64,000 nt of DNA. It comes from JANNAT01 sp031384605. GTDB taxonomy: Bacteria; Pseudomonadota; Alphaproteobacteria; Rhodobacterales; Rhodobacteraceae. Every line of letters starts with the position of its first letter. Positions within the stretch are counted from its first letter, which is position 1. Shown here piece after piece: positions 23,951 to 33,066 of this stretch. The notes under the pieces are model-generated. The model saw nothing but the letters and a program-made list of their open reading frames with translations. It did no database searches and had not been told where the DNA came from. The translations under genes and the position numbers were made by a program. The stretch lies in assembly GCA_031384605.1 (NCBI GenBank), contig JANNAT010000141.1, positions 124,001 to 188,000 of the forward strand, read 5' to 3'.

Positions 23951-24523
23951 TTAAAGTTGCGACAGAAGAACGTAGGATCCCTGACCGCGCCGCACGAGGT
24001 TCATCACCGGTTTTTTAACGTCTTCGACAGCATACACCGAGTTTTCGGTCTCGGCGATAGCCAGCCGCAGATTTTCGCGGATCGAGTCTGTTTGGCCACT
24101 GTCCAAGGCGAAAGCCTGCTGAAAGACCACCCGCGCCTCGCCTGCTTTGCCGCGTTCCATCAAAACCACACCCAGATTGTTCAATGCTGGCACAAAGCTG
24201 GGGTCCAGTTCTGTCGCACGGCGCAAGATTTGTTCGGCCTGACCCAGGCGGCCCAATTGCAGGTTGGCCGACCCGATGGCCGACAGCACATCAACATTCA
24301 TGCCGTCTTCGGCGGCCGCCCGAAGGTAGGCTTTCATCGCCAGTTCATATTCGCCCGCTTCCATCAAGCGGTGGCCCACCAGCAGGCCATCAACGCCGGT
24401 CTTGCTGACATCGGTACCGGGGATGCGCGTATCATTGGCCGCGCGCAATGCGCCAAGGCCGCCTGTCGTGGAACAGGCGGCCAAGGTGGTGCAGATCAAT
24501 ACGGCCAGCGCCGCAGGGTTCAT
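23951..24523 (-). CDS. tadD: TadD-type TPR lipoprotein
   Basis: The 190-residue protein begins at ATG 24523 (a GTG one codon earlier is also possible). It has a lipobox LAAC at about residue 17 and three to four TPRs (LMEAGEYELAMKAYLRAAAEDG, LGRLGQAEQILRRATELDPS, LGVVLMERGKAGEARVVFQQA; each shown only in part). This fits TadD, an outer-membrane lipoprotein needed for Flp pilus assembly. It lies 8 nt after the tadC stop. Confidence 0.88.
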   Translation of the reverse strand: MNPAALAVLICTTLAACSTTGGLGALRAANDTRIPGTDVSKTGVDGLLVGHRLMEAGEYELAMKAYLRAAAEDGMNVDVLSAIGSANLQLGRLGQAEQILRRATELDPSFVPALNNLGVVLMERGKAGEARVVFQQAFALDSGQTDSIRENLRLAIAETENSVYAVEDVKKPVMNLVRRGQGSYVLLSQL

Positions 24524-24531
24524 CACAAGGG

Positions 24532-25509
24532 TCAGCCCCCTCCGAGGTTTGTCGCAATTCCGTGGACCGACGGGCCGATCAGGATGATCAACAACGGCGG
24601 CAGAGTGAACAGCATTGTGCCAAGGGTAAGCTTGGTCGGCAACTTGTTTGCCAGTTCTTCTGCTTTCATCACGCGTTTGTCACGCATTTCCAAGGAATAG
24701 ACCCGCAATGCTTCGGACATTGAGGTGCCGAAAGTTGCCGATTGCACCAAAGTTGTCACAAAAGACGAGATGTCGGCAACGCCGATACGCTCTGACATGT
24801 CTTTCAACACCGCAACGCGTTCTTTGCCGGCCTTCACCTCTTGGGCGACCATTTCAAATTCTTCGGCCAGTGCGGGGTATCCGGCGCGGCTTTCCTTGGC
24901 GATGCGGTTGATGGACTGATCCAGCGATTGGCCCGCCTCAACGCAGACCAACATCAGATCAAGTGCGTCGGGAAAGCCCTGCACGATTTCGTTCTGGCGT
25001 TTTTGCACCCGGCGCTGCACCCAGTATTGCGGCAGATAATATCCGGCAGCGCCCGGCCCAATCGTCGACATGATCATGAATTGTGTCGTGACTTCTTGCT
25101 GCATTTTGGTGATCAGCGCATAGGCGAGACCCAGCCCCAAAAACCCCAATCCCAAAGAAAACTGCGCAAAGTGGAACGTGCGCACTGCATTCTTGGCCTT
25201 ATAGCCCGCCCGCAGCAGTTTCATCCGCGAGGCGGTCATGGTGACAACGTCTTGGGGTTCAAGGAAGGTTGCAAACTTTTCAAGCTTGTCCGCCTTATCC
25301 GAAATCCGCAGCTCTTTGCCGCCCTTGACGGTGGCTTGGGCATTCTGGCGCAGGGCCTTTAACTTATCAAACGGTTCGGCCGGTTTTTGCAGCAAAAAGG
25401 GAATCACCGCGACCATCAGCGCCAGTCCAAGCCCACCCAGCAGCAAAAGCGGACCTAAGGGGCCAAAGCTGTCGACCAAAGACGTGTTTAAGTTGGTAAG
25501 AAGTTCCAT
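24532..25509 (-). CDS. tadC: Tad inner-membrane platform protein TadC (GspF family)
   Basis: The 325-residue protein has an N-terminal membrane helix (residues 18-40), a cytoplasmic helical segment, two helices near residues 113-165 and a terminal helix near 300-320. The T2SSF domain covers about 180-310 with FPDALDLMLVCVEAGQSLDQSI and EMRDKRVMKAEELANKLPTKL. Together with TadB it forms the platform of the Flp pilus motor. Next to TadB (7 nt). Confidence 0.93.
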   Translation of the reverse strand: MELLTNLNTSLVDSFGPLGPLLLLGGLGLALMVAVIPFLLQKPAEPFDKLKALRQNAQATVKGGKELRISDKADKLEKFATFLEPQDVVTMTASRMKLLRAGYKAKNAVRTFHFAQFSLGLGFLGLGLAYALITKMQQEVTTQFMIMSTIGPGAAGYYLPQYWVQRRVQKRQNEIVQGFPDALDLMLVCVEAGQSLDQSINRIAKESRAGYPALAEEFEMVAQEVKAGKERVAVLKDMSERIGVADISSFVTTLVQSATFGTSMSEALRVYSLEMRDKRVMKAEELANKLPTKLTLGTMLFTLPPLLIILIGPSVHGIATNLGGG

Positions 25510-25516
25510 GATGCAT

Positions 25517-26485
25517 TCAAACCTTAATATTCACCATCATTCGCATGAAGATGATGTTGATGATCAAAAACACGGCCACAACCAAGCAAGCCGGCACAAA
25601 AGCGGGGGTGTCTTTGACTTTGTCAAAGTAGTCGGGTTTGACCACGTTGATCATGACCAGCGCGCCAATCGGAAAAGCCGACAGAAACATGCCAGACCAT
25701 TTCGCTTCAGCCGTAATGGCATTGACGCGGCGGAACAGTTTGAAGCGCGCCCGGATCACTTTGGACAGGCCATCCAGAATTTCGGCCAGATTACCGCCCG
25801 AGGTTTGCTGAATGGTAACCGCCACCGCAAGAAAGCGTAAATCCTGACTGTCGACGCGTTCGGCAAAGGCCTTAAGGCTGTCGGCCACGTTGCGGCCATA
25901 GGCGGCCTCATCCGCGATCATGCCAAATTCGGTGCCCAAAGGATCGGGCACCTCTTTCGAGACAATGCCGATGGCGGATGAAAACGGATGGCCAACGCGC
26001 AAAGACCGCACCATCAGTTCCACCGCATCGGGCAGTTGTTCGTTCATCAGGTCCATACGTTTCTTGGCTTTTTTGTTGACCCACATATAGACTCCACCCA
26101 CGCCCATCCCCACGGCAATCAGCGCGCGAATGGGGGTATCAACAGCGGTGCCAATGGTCAGGCCCAGAAAGGCAAACACGGTGACAAGGCCCATGATCCC
26201 AACCAACTGCCCCGGCGTAAAGGCGATATTGGCCTTTTGCGCCTTGGTGGCCAGAATGGCATAAAGCGGAATACCACGCGAATTTGCGTGCTGGCTGGCT
26301 TCTTTGCGCAGTTGTTCCAGCACTTCTTCGCGGTTGCGGTTTTTCTCCAGCAAGGCCAGACGGCGGCTCATCCGGCTGTTCAGGCTGATGGATTTGCCAA
26401 AAACCGTCAGATAAATACCTTCGACCAGGGCCACGACGGCCAGAAAGATCAAAACATAGATTAGGGGGGCGGCGCTGATTGTCAT
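25517..26485 (-). CDS. tadB: Tad inner-membrane platform protein TadB (GspF family)
   Basis: The 322-residue protein shows an N-terminal transmembrane helix, a charged segment, two helices near residues 95-140, and the T2SSF domain (about 160-290: QLPDAVELMVRSLRVGHPF; QQTSGGNLAEILDGLSKVIRARF). This is the usual TadB organisation and order relative to CpaF upstream and TadC downstream. Confidence 0.93.
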   Translation of the reverse strand: MTISAAPLIYVLIFLAVVALVEGIYLTVFGKSISLNSRMSRRLALLEKNRNREEVLEQLRKEASQHANSRGIPLYAILATKAQKANIAFTPGQLVGIMGLVTVFAFLGLTIGTAVDTPIRALIAVGMGVGGVYMWVNKKAKKRMDLMNEQLPDAVELMVRSLRVGHPFSSAIGIVSKEVPDPLGTEFGMIADEAAYGRNVADSLKAFAERVDSQDLRFLAVAVTIQQTSGGNLAEILDGLSKVIRARFKLFRRVNAITAEAKWSGMFLSAFPIGALVMINVVKPDYFDKVKDTPAFVPACLVVAVFLIINIIFMRMMVNIKV

Positions 26486-26493
26486 GATATGCC

Positions 26494-27954
26494 TCAGACG
26501 ATGGGTTCATAGATGGACGCGGGCAGATCATAGCCCCACTGACGAAACCGATCTGAATAATGGCTGCGCACACCGGTGGCGTTAAAACGCCCGATGATTT
26601 TGCCGTTGGGTTCAACGCCCAGGCGTTCATAGCGAAACACCTCTTGCATCGAGATCACATCGCCTTCCATGCCGGTGATTTCGGTCACCGACACCATGCG
26701 ACGCGAGCCGTCTTGCAAGCGGGACGCCTGCACGATCAGGTTCACCGCCGAGGCGATCTGACTGCGCACAGCCTTTAGCGGCATTTCGATGCCCGCCATC
26801 GCGACCATGTTTTCAAGGCGCGAAATACCGTCACGGGCGCTGTTGGCGTGGATCGTGGTCATTGATCCGTCGTGGCCGGTGTTCATCGCCTGCAACATGT
26901 CGATCACCTCTTCACCGCGGGTTTCCCCCACGATGATGCGGTCTGGACGCATCCGAAGGGCGTTGCGCAGACAGTCGCGTTGGGTGACAGCACCTTTGCC
27001 TTCAACGTTTGGCGGACGGCTTTCCATCCGGCCCACGTGGACCTGTTGCAGCTGTAATTCGGCGGTATCCTCGATGGTCAGCACGCGTTCGGTGTTGTCG
27101 ATAAAGCTGGAAAGCGCGTTCAGCGTGGTGGTTTTGCCCGACCCCGTGCCGCCCGACACGATGATGTTCAACCGGCAGGAAACGGCGGCTTGCAGATAAA
27201 GGGCAATCTCTTCGGTAAAGGCCCCGAATCGCACCAGATCGGGCACGCCCAGTTTTTCTTTCTTGAATTTCCGGATCGACACCAGACTGCCATCCACCGC
27301 AACCGGCGGCACCATGGCGTTAAAGCGGCTGCCGTCTTTCAGACGCGCATCGACATAGGGGTTCGATTCGTCAACCCGGCGGCCCACGGCGGAAACGATC
27401 TTGTCGATGATGCGCAACAGGTGGCGTTCATCCTTGAAGGTGATGTCGGTCAGTTCCAGCTTGCCGCCGCGTTCCACGAAAATGCGGTTCGGGCCGTTGA
27501 CCAGAATATCGTTAACCGATTCGTCTTTCAGCAACGGTTCCAAAGGGCCAAGGCCCATCACTTCGTCATACAATTCTTGATTAAGGATCGCGCGGTCTTC
27601 TTTGTTCAGCGCCACGGCCATTTCATCCAACGCCTCGGACGCGATGGACGAGATTTCTGCTTTCAGATTGGCCTCGGACGCCTGTTCAAGGGCCGCAAGG
27701 TTAAGGTTGTCGATCAAGCGCTTGTGCAGTTCTTGCTTCAACTCGGCCAGACGGTCTTTGCGCTTTTTCTCTTTTTCGGCGGCGGCCACTTCGGCAGCAG
27801 GGCGCGGCACCGGGCCTGACGGCATAGGCCGCGATCCCATGGTTGGTTTGGCGGGCGCTGCGGCCGGGCGGCCAGCCGGGGCTGCACCGTTTGCGGCCAC
27901 GGGCGCGCCGGGTCTGGGTGCTGCCCCTTCGGGCTTTTTGAAACGAGAAAACAT
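26494..27954 (-). CDS. cpaF: Tad pilus secretion ATPase CpaF/TadA
   Basis: The 486-residue protein starts at ATG 27954. A Pro/Ala-rich N-terminus (to about 55) leads to helical and PAS-like regions and a VirB11/GspE ATPase core: Walker A VSGGTGSGKTTTLNAL (about 265), Asp box TIEDTAELQL, Walker B RPDRIIVGETRGEE (about 337), His box TGHDGSMTTIHANS. It hydrolyses ATP to drive Flp pilus assembly. Order and spacing within the locus are canonical. Confidence 0.95.
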   Translation of the reverse strand: MFSRFKKPEGAAPRPGAPVAANGAAPAGRPAAAPAKPTMGSRPMPSGPVPRPAAEVAAAEKEKKRKDRLAELKQELHKRLIDNLNLAALEQASEANLKAEISSIASEALDEMAVALNKEDRAILNQELYDEVMGLGPLEPLLKDESVNDILVNGPNRIFVERGGKLELTDITFKDERHLLRIIDKIVSAVGRRVDESNPYVDARLKDGSRFNAMVPPVAVDGSLVSIRKFKKEKLGVPDLVRFGAFTEEIALYLQAAVSCRLNIIVSGGTGSGKTTTLNALSSFIDNTERVLTIEDTAELQLQQVHVGRMESRPPNVEGKGAVTQRDCLRNALRMRPDRIIVGETRGEEVIDMLQAMNTGHDGSMTTIHANSARDGISRLENMVAMAGIEMPLKAVRSQIASAVNLIVQASRLQDGSRRMVSVTEITGMEGDVISMQEVFRYERLGVEPNGKIIGRFNATGVRSHYSDRFRQWGYDLPASIYEPIV

Positions 27955-27981
27955 TTTAGTCCCCAATCAATGCAGTAACAG

Positions 27982-29295
27982 CTATTTCTTGCCCGTCGCG
28001 GTGGCCTTGTTCAGATCAAACAACGACTTGGCCAGCTTTTGGATCTCTTTGCGCAACGGGTTTTTGGCCGCATTTTCACTAAGCGGCAGGCCGTGATCAT
28101 TGGCCTGAGTGATCTGCGTGCCCCCGTCGGGCATTTGTATTTCGATAGTGATATCAAGGCTTTCTGCCATGCGTTTCACCCGGCTTTTTGCCGAAAGATC
28201 GGTAAATTTGGGCGCGCGGTTCAAAGCATAGCGCAGTTTTTCATGCGGCAAGGCTTCGGCCTTTAGCGCGCGAACCAGCCGCAGCACGTTTTGGGCTGAT
28301 CTTAGATCAAGTTCCATCAACGCAAAGTAAATATGCGCCCGGTTCAGCACGGTTTCCGTCCAGGCCACGATGGTTTTGGGCATGTCGATGATGACAAAAT
28401 CGAAATTGGCGCGTGCCATGTCAATCAGGCGGGCGATATCCTCGGGGGTGACAATGTCCAGCGGCAGCATATCTGACGGTGCTGTCAGCACATGCAGCTT
28501 GTCGTTGAAGGTCAGCATCGCATGCAGCAAAGCATCGCTGTCGGCAGACCCGATATCTGTCAGCAGATCAAACACCGCCTCTTTGCGCGGCAGGTCCAGA
28601 TAGGTGGCAATGGATCCATATTGGAAATCAAGGTCGATCAGGCAAACGCGTGGCGCGTCGGTTTTGCTGATCGTTGCCAATTCCCAAGCCAGATTTGTGG
28701 CAAACGTGGACGCGCCGACCCCGCCCGCCAACCCATGCACGGCAAGCACCACAGCGTTGCGGTCACCTTTGGCTTTGAAAGTGGGGTGTGGTTCGTCATC
28801 ATGCGGCGGCTCGGCTGCGGGTGGGGCGGCAACGGACGGCAAAACTGTGGGCTCGGCTGCTGCGGGCGGTGCTGCAGCTGCTGCGGCTTGGGTGCGAATG
28901 CGCGCAATTGCGTCGTGCAGCGCCCCATCCGGCAGCGGATAAGGCACAAAATCTTCGGCCCCCAGGCGAAGCAGTTGATGCAAGGCCACAGGGCTGACCT
29001 GATCGGCAATCAAGATCACCTTGACCGATTTTGCCTTTGCAGTCCGAATAATCTCTGAGATCCGCGTCAGATCGGCCTCATCTTCGCCATCCACGGCAAT
29101 GGCAACAAATTCAAGCGACGCAGATTCGGGCTGATCCAGAAAGATCAACGCGTCTTCAAAGCCAAGATCGCCCCAGCTTTCGCCCAGCTCTTGCTCCATA
29201 TCGTCGATCAGCATCTCAAAGTTCTGCACGTCGCGCGAAATTGTGCAGGCCAAAATTGGGGCCGGATCTGGCTGAAGAGTTGCTACGCTTGTCAT
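27982..29295 (-). CDS. cpaE: Tad locus ParA/MinD-like protein CpaE/TadZ
   Basis: The 437-residue protein has an atypical N-terminal receiver-like domain (about residues 30-130; AKSVKVILIADQVSPVALHQLL) without obvious phospho-Asp pocket, a linker rich in Ala/Pro, and a ParA/MinD ATPase domain (about 170-400) with GLAGGVGASTFATNLAW as deviant Walker A lacking the canonical GK. CpaE localises the pilus machinery at a cell pole. The start is ATG 29295; a GTG one codon earlier is possible. Confidence 0.92.
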   Translation of the reverse strand: MTSVATLQPDPAPILACTISRDVQNFEMLIDDMEQELGESWGDLGFEDALIFLDQPESASLEFVAIAVDGEDEADLTRISEIIRTAKAKSVKVILIADQVSPVALHQLLRLGAEDFVPYPLPDGALHDAIARIRTQAAAAAAPPAAAEPTVLPSVAAPPAAEPPHDDEPHPTFKAKGDRNAVVLAVHGLAGGVGASTFATNLAWELATISKTDAPRVCLIDLDFQYGSIATYLDLPRKEAVFDLLTDIGSADSDALLHAMLTFNDKLHVLTAPSDMLPLDIVTPEDIARLIDMARANFDFVIIDMPKTIVAWTETVLNRAHIYFALMELDLRSAQNVLRLVRALKAEALPHEKLRYALNRAPKFTDLSAKSRVKRMAESLDITIEIQMPDGGTQITQANDHGLPLSENAAKNPLRKEIQKLAKSLFDLNKATATGKK

Positions 29296-29458
29296 CACTA
29301 TATCGTCCTTCTCAAGACATCTACCGCTTGGGTGGAACCGTTCGCCGCATGCGAAAGGTCACAAACAAACCGAGCCCACCGCTGCGCTATGGCGCATGGC
29401 GGCGGATCCCATTGGCGTTAAGATGCAGGCAGATATTGGCTATATTGGGGCTAAAAGA

Positions 29459-29482
29459 TCGTTAATCTTAGGTCTTTAACGA
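29459..29482. repeat. 7-bp inverted repeat TCGTTAA-N10-TTAACGA
   Basis: The two TTAA halves are 10 nt apart, so this is not the 7-nt spacing of a CtrA box. It lies about 165-185 nt upstream of cpaE and could be an operator for it. Confidence 0.4.
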
Positions 29483-29540
29483 ATTCGGAAACAATTTTGG
29501 AAACGAATGGGGCGGAAATTTTGAACCTGTGCGGCGATTA

Positions 29541-29628
29541 GAGCGTTTCGAGTTTAAGTTGGATCAGAATTCAAACCAAAAGTGCTTGAATTCTGATGCT
29601 TGGGATTTCAACGAAAACCCGAAACGCT
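29541..29628. repeat. Long hairpin element with nested inverted repeats
   Basis: AGCGTTTCG (29542-29550) is inverted as CGAAACGCT (29620-29628); inside it ATCAGAATTCAA (29563-29574) is inverted as TTGAATTCTGAT (29586-29597) with an 11-nt loop. The AGAGCGTTTCGA opening resembles intergenic elements I recall from other alphaproteobacteria (AGAGC-TTTC type). Non-coding. Confidence 0.55.
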
Positions 29629-29656
29629 TTATGGAATCTTTCAGCGATCTGAAAAA

Positions 29657-29683
29657 CAAAACGCCACAGGGTGTGGCGTTTTG
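29657..29683 (-). terminator. Rho-independent terminator after the OmpA-like gene
   Basis: CAAAACGCCACA and TGTGGCGTTTTG are perfectly complementary around GGG. On the minus strand the stem ends in a T-rich tail, 28 nt past the stop of the OmpA-like gene. Confidence 0.85.
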
Positions 29684-29710
29684 GTATCGGTGCAGATCAT
29701 GCTGATATTA

Positions 29711-30361
29711 TCAACCCGGTGCAGGTGCTGCTGCGGCATCAGCGCCGCCCGGATGCGGACGATCGGCGGAAATCACATATTCGCGGAAAATGATCGCAGC
29801 GTATTTTCCGTTCAGCACCATCGGATGGTTGCCAACAAAGCCCGAAACTTCGGTCACGGTGCGCCTGTTGCGTTCTTCGGGGCCATTGGTTTGCACAACG
29901 GGCTGGGTTTTGCCAAACGATGCCACCGCTTCCAGCCGCGCGCCGCCGATGCCTTGGCTGGCAAGATAGGCAACTGCGGCCTTTGCACGACGCAGGCCAA
30001 GGGCCTTGTTATAGGCGTTTGATCCGACAAGATCGGTATGACCGTAAACGCGGAAGCGCACTTCGGGGAACTGCCGGATCCATTTGGCCTGACCACGCAA
30101 CGTGGCGCGCGCGGTTTCCGTCAATTCAGAGCTGTTGAACGCAAAGGTAATGGTCGACGGCACTTCATTGGCAAAGCGGTTTGCCAACGCTTGGGTCGCC
30201 TCAAGTTGCCCGGTCATCAGCATTGTGTTGTTCATCGTGGAATTGCCGAAATTGCCTTCGTCAACCTCGGACCCCAGTTCGCTGTTGAATTTGGTGGTCG
30301 TGCAAGAGGCCAACGCAAGAAGGGTGACACTTGCCAGAATATGTATGGACCGTATCCGCAT
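29711..30361 (-). CDS. OmpA-family lipoprotein of the Tad locus
   Basis: The 216-residue protein has a lipoprotein signal (LASC, Cys at about 20) and an OmpA peptidoglycan-binding domain at about residues 70-170: FAFNSSELTETARATLRGQ, VYGHTDLVGSNAYNKALGLRRAKAA and SFGKTQPV. It lies 4 nt after the secretin stop. It takes the place where CpaD is often found and may anchor the secretin to the cell wall, by inference from domain and context. A terminator follows, so it closes the first half of the tad operon. Confidence 0.88.
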   Translation of the reverse strand: MRIRSIHILASVTLLALASCTTTKFNSELGSEVDEGNFGNSTMNNTMLMTGQLEATQALANRFANEVPSTITFAFNSSELTETARATLRGQAKWIRQFPEVRFRVYGHTDLVGSNAYNKALGLRRAKAAVAYLASQGIGGARLEAVASFGKTQPVVQTNGPEERNRRTVTEVSGFVGNHPMVLNGKYAAIIFREYVISADRPHPGGADAAAAPAPG

Positions 30362-30365
30362 CAGA

Positions 30366-31772
30366 TCACTCCATCACATAGCCATAAGAGCCGGTGAAAT
30401 CCTGACGGGCCACTTCGCCAGCCGCACCGGTTTGCGATCCCGCCACTTTGCCAAACAAGAACAGTTCTTTCTCGGTAGGAATGCGCACGCGGTCGGTTGG
30501 CAGGGCCAAAGCCTCGCCACGGGTGGGGGACACAAGATGCGGCGTGACGATGATCACCAGTTCAGATTGCGCGCGCTGATATTGCGACGAGCGGAACAGC
30601 GCGCCCAAAATCGGGATATCGCCCAGCCATGGCACTTGTCCGTTCAAATCGCGGAAGTCGTCTTGCAACAGGCCGGCGATGGCAAAGCTTTCGCCGTCGC
30701 GCATCTCGACAGTGGTCGAGGTTTCGCGCCGCTTGAACGCGTTCACCGTGACACCGCCCGATTGCAGCGATGTTGTGGTATCAATCGAAGAAACCGAGGC
30801 GTTTATGGTCAGGTTGATGATGTCGCCATCAACAACGACAGGGGTAAAGATTAACTCGACGCCGAAGGGTTTGTATTCGACGGCGATTTTACCGTCACCC
30901 GCAGATATCGGGATCGGATATTCGCCACCCGCCAGAAACTTGGCCTCTTGGCCGGACAGCGCGGTCAGGTTGGGTTCGGCCAGCGTGCGCACAACACCTT
31001 TGGATTCCAACGCCTCTAGCAGCACCGCAAATTCAAGCGAACCTGCGGTAAAGCCCAAGGCCGTACGACCTGCTGCCTCGTTCGGGCTGGAAATGTTGCC
31101 GCCATTCAACAGGCTGGCAAGCCGTGTCTGGTCTGCCAAAATACCGGTGCCAGCGATGATGCCCGAATTTGTGCCGCCCGACACCCCCAAAGACGCCGAC
31201 AGGCTTTTGGAAACCGAGCGCTGCATTTCGGCAAAGCGCACTTTCAGCATCACTTGCTGGGTTCCGCCCACGCTCATCAAGTTGGACACCCGTTCGGGCG
31301 CATAGCGTTGTGCCAGATCAAGGGCGCGGTCCAGTTTGGCCGTTGATGAAACCGTGCCCGACATGACGATACCGTCATTGGCCGTGCGCACTTCGATGTT
31401 TTCGCCGGGCAGGATCTGGCGCAGACGTTCTTTGAATTCGGCAATGTCTGGCGAGACCTGAACTTCGACGTTCGAGATCAGTTTGCCATCGGGGGCAAGC
31501 AAAGTCATCGTCGTGCGGCCCGGCGTTTTGCCCAGCACGTAAACCGATTTATCGGTCAAGGTGGAAATATCGGCGATCCCTGGATTGGCAATGGATATCT
31601 CGCCAAAGGCGATGTCGCTTTCAACCACAACGGCGCGGTTCATCGGCACGACAAGGGGTGCTGAAACGGACCCTTCCAGGATACGCAGCGTCTGTGCCGA
31701 CAGCGGGTTGATCGCCGTCGAGGCCAGCGCGGCCCCCAGCAACCCAGCCGCAAAAAGATGTCGCATATTCAT
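30366..31772 (-). CDS. cpaC: Tad outer-membrane secretin CpaC/RcpA
   Basis: The 468-residue protein has a signal peptide (residues 1-27, ending LSAQ), pilus-assembly N domains (about 35-180: LVVPMNRAVVVESDIAFGEISIANP; BON-like EVRTANDGIVMSGTV) and a C-terminal secretin domain (about 225-420) with VRTLAEPNLTALSGQEAKFLAGGEYPIP and the closing GQVPWLGDIPILGALFRS signature, quoted partly. It forms the outer-membrane channel for the Flp pilus. The start ATG 31772 is chosen after GGCAGG; ATG 31766 is also possible. Confidence 0.94.
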   Translation of the reverse strand: MNMRHLFAAGLLGAALASTAINPLSAQTLRILEGSVSAPLVVPMNRAVVVESDIAFGEISIANPGIADISTLTDKSVYVLGKTPGRTTMTLLAPDGKLISNVEVQVSPDIAEFKERLRQILPGENIEVRTANDGIVMSGTVSSTAKLDRALDLAQRYAPERVSNLMSVGGTQQVMLKVRFAEMQRSVSKSLSASLGVSGGTNSGIIAGTGILADQTRLASLLNGGNISSPNEAAGRTALGFTAGSLEFAVLLEALESKGVVRTLAEPNLTALSGQEAKFLAGGEYPIPISAGDGKIAVEYKPFGVELIFTPVVVDGDIINLTINASVSSIDTTTSLQSGGVTVNAFKRRETSTTVEMRDGESFAIAGLLQDDFRDLNGQVPWLGDIPILGALFRSSQYQRAQSELVIIVTPHLVSPTRGEALALPTDRVRIPTEKELFLFGKVAGSQTGAAGEVARQDFTGSYGYVME

Positions 31773-31930
31773 GTGACCTGCCCTTTCGATCACGCCTCTG
31801 GTCGGGTCTTTGGTGCCCGCTCCACTTTGTAAGATGCCCCACATGAGATTTTTAATCAAGAATCAAAAGCTTGGACGCCGTTCCTTATGTGGATAAGTTG
31901 CAACAGCCCCCCAGCGGATGCGGTATTGCG

Positions 31931-31964
31931 CCGTCGCTGCCACCAGATACAGTGGCAGCGACGG
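31931..31964. terminator. Perfect 13-bp hairpin in the cpaB-cpaC spacer
   Basis: CCGTCGCTGCCAC (31931-31943) and GTGGCAGCGACGG (31952-31964) pair perfectly around an 8-nt loop, 13 nt after the cpaB stop on the minus strand. No T-run follows, so it may be an attenuator or mRNA-stabilising structure rather than a full terminator. The spacer is 205 nt. Confidence 0.55.
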
Positions 31965-31977
31965 GTGTCTACAGCGC

Positions 31978-32814
31978 TTAGTTTGTGCAGGGAATCGGTG
32001 TGTCGATAACATCAGCGCCTTTGCGGGTGCGGATCGAGCAGGTTTTGGCGGCTGCGGCCACCTCGACTGGCGCTGCGGTTTCGATGCCCAGCAGATCTTT
32101 GCTGTTCACTTCGATCAGGCCTGACGCCGTGGTATCACCGGTGCCGACCAAAGCCATCACCAGACGCCCCGTGGCCTGCGCCTGCGCCAATCGGGCGACC
32201 TGTTCTGGCGAAACCGCCACCGTCATCGTGCGGCGCTGGATCGAGGCATCGGACACGCCACCCTCGATACTGCGGTCGGTTGCGATGATCTTCATCGAGC
32301 TTTCGATCAGGCGGGTTGTCTCGCCGTTGGTGCCGGCGATGGCGCCCGTCCAATAGATATCAACGCGGTCGCCCGGTTGCAGGAAATCAGCGGCTTCGAC
32401 GTTGATCGCAAAGGCGCGCATGCCCTTTTCAATCTCGCCGGTCAGACCGGATTGTTCGCCCGGTTGGGTGACTTTGATCGCGAGGATCGGTTCAAACTTT
32501 TCCATCTGGCGGATCACGTAACGCGGCTCGGCGGTTTCATTCGGAAACAACATCGCCATTTCTGTAAATGTTCCTTCAGGCATGGCATTCTTTGGCCAAT
32601 AGCTAAGCTGGACATCGTCTTTGGTGATCTTTTCGCCATAGTTCTTCGGCTTGTTCAGCACAAAGACTTCGATCAATCCGCCGGTTTTCTGCAGGATGAT
32701 CTTTTCATTGCGGGCGGCCATCTCTTGTTTTGAGATATAGCCTTTGGCCATGTAAACCGCAGCCCCCGCCAACACGAGACCCGCCATCAGCACCAGTCCG
32801 AATATCATACGCAT
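31978..32814 (-). CDS. cpaB: Flp pilus assembly protein CpaB/RcpC
   Basis: The 278-residue protein begins at ATG 32814 with a single membrane anchor (residues 2-22). A SAF-like domain follows (about 45-110: ITKDDVQLSYWPKNAMPEG) and the RcpC region (about 115-240: KGMRAFAINVEAADFLQPGDRVDIYW, quoted partly). Two Cys near the C-terminus (CSIRTRKG... IPC) could form a disulfide. CpaB is the periplasmic partner of the secretin in Tad systems. Confidence 0.92.
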   Translation of the reverse strand: MRMIFGLVLMAGLVLAGAAVYMAKGYISKQEMAARNEKIILQKTGGLIEVFVLNKPKNYGEKITKDDVQLSYWPKNAMPEGTFTEMAMLFPNETAEPRYVIRQMEKFEPILAIKVTQPGEQSGLTGEIEKGMRAFAINVEAADFLQPGDRVDIYWTGAIAGTNGETTRLIESSMKIIATDRSIEGGVSDASIQRRTMTVAVSPEQVARLAQAQATGRLVMALVGTGDTTASGLIEVNSKDLLGIETAAPVEVAAAAKTCSIRTRKGADVIDTPIPCTN

Positions 32815-32874
32815 TGTATTACCTTTTCCCACTTTTATCGTCTGCACAAAGAATGCAGGCAGCTGTACATCGTG

Positions 32875-33066
32875 TCAGTCTACGCCATCACCCACTTCGA
32901 TTGCCTTGATGAACGTGGACATATTTGCAGAGTTACTGTCGGTGGTCGAAGCGATTGGGGCGATAACCAGCATTCCGATGCCAACAATAGCGGCCGTCAT
33001 CACAACCCAATCGACGGTTACGGCACCGTCCTCTTGAACGAAAAAATCTGTCATTAACTTGGCCAT
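32875..33066 (-). CDS. Flp-type prepilin-like protein (second pilin)
   Basis: The 63-residue protein has a short basic leader (MAKLMTDFFVQEDG) then AVTVDWVVMTAAIVGIGMLVIAPI, a type IVb pilin hydrophobic helix. The processing site is G|AVTVD, with Asp at position 5 where most prepilins have Glu, and Trp instead of Tyr after it. The tail is longer and more acidic than in the first pilin, so it may be a minor pilin. It lies between the major pilin and cpaB. Confidence 0.85.
   Translation of the reverse strand: MAKLMTDFFVQEDGAVTVDWVVMTAAIVGIGMLVIAPIASTTDSNSANMSTFIKAIEVGDGVD

Larger units (their letters stand above)
29296..29710. other. Intergenic region between ompA-like and cpaE genes
   Basis: 415 nt without supported CDS. 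It holds an inverted repeat TCGTTAA-N10-TTAACGA (29459-29482), a long imperfect hairpin element (29541-29628) and a perfect terminator (29657-29683) that ends the OmpA-like gene. So cpaE and the genes below it probably have their own promoter here. Confidence 0.7.

Noticed and set aside
29459..29482. CtrA box upstream of cpaE
   Set aside because: The two TTAA halves are 10 nt apart instead of 7; kept only as an inverted repeat.
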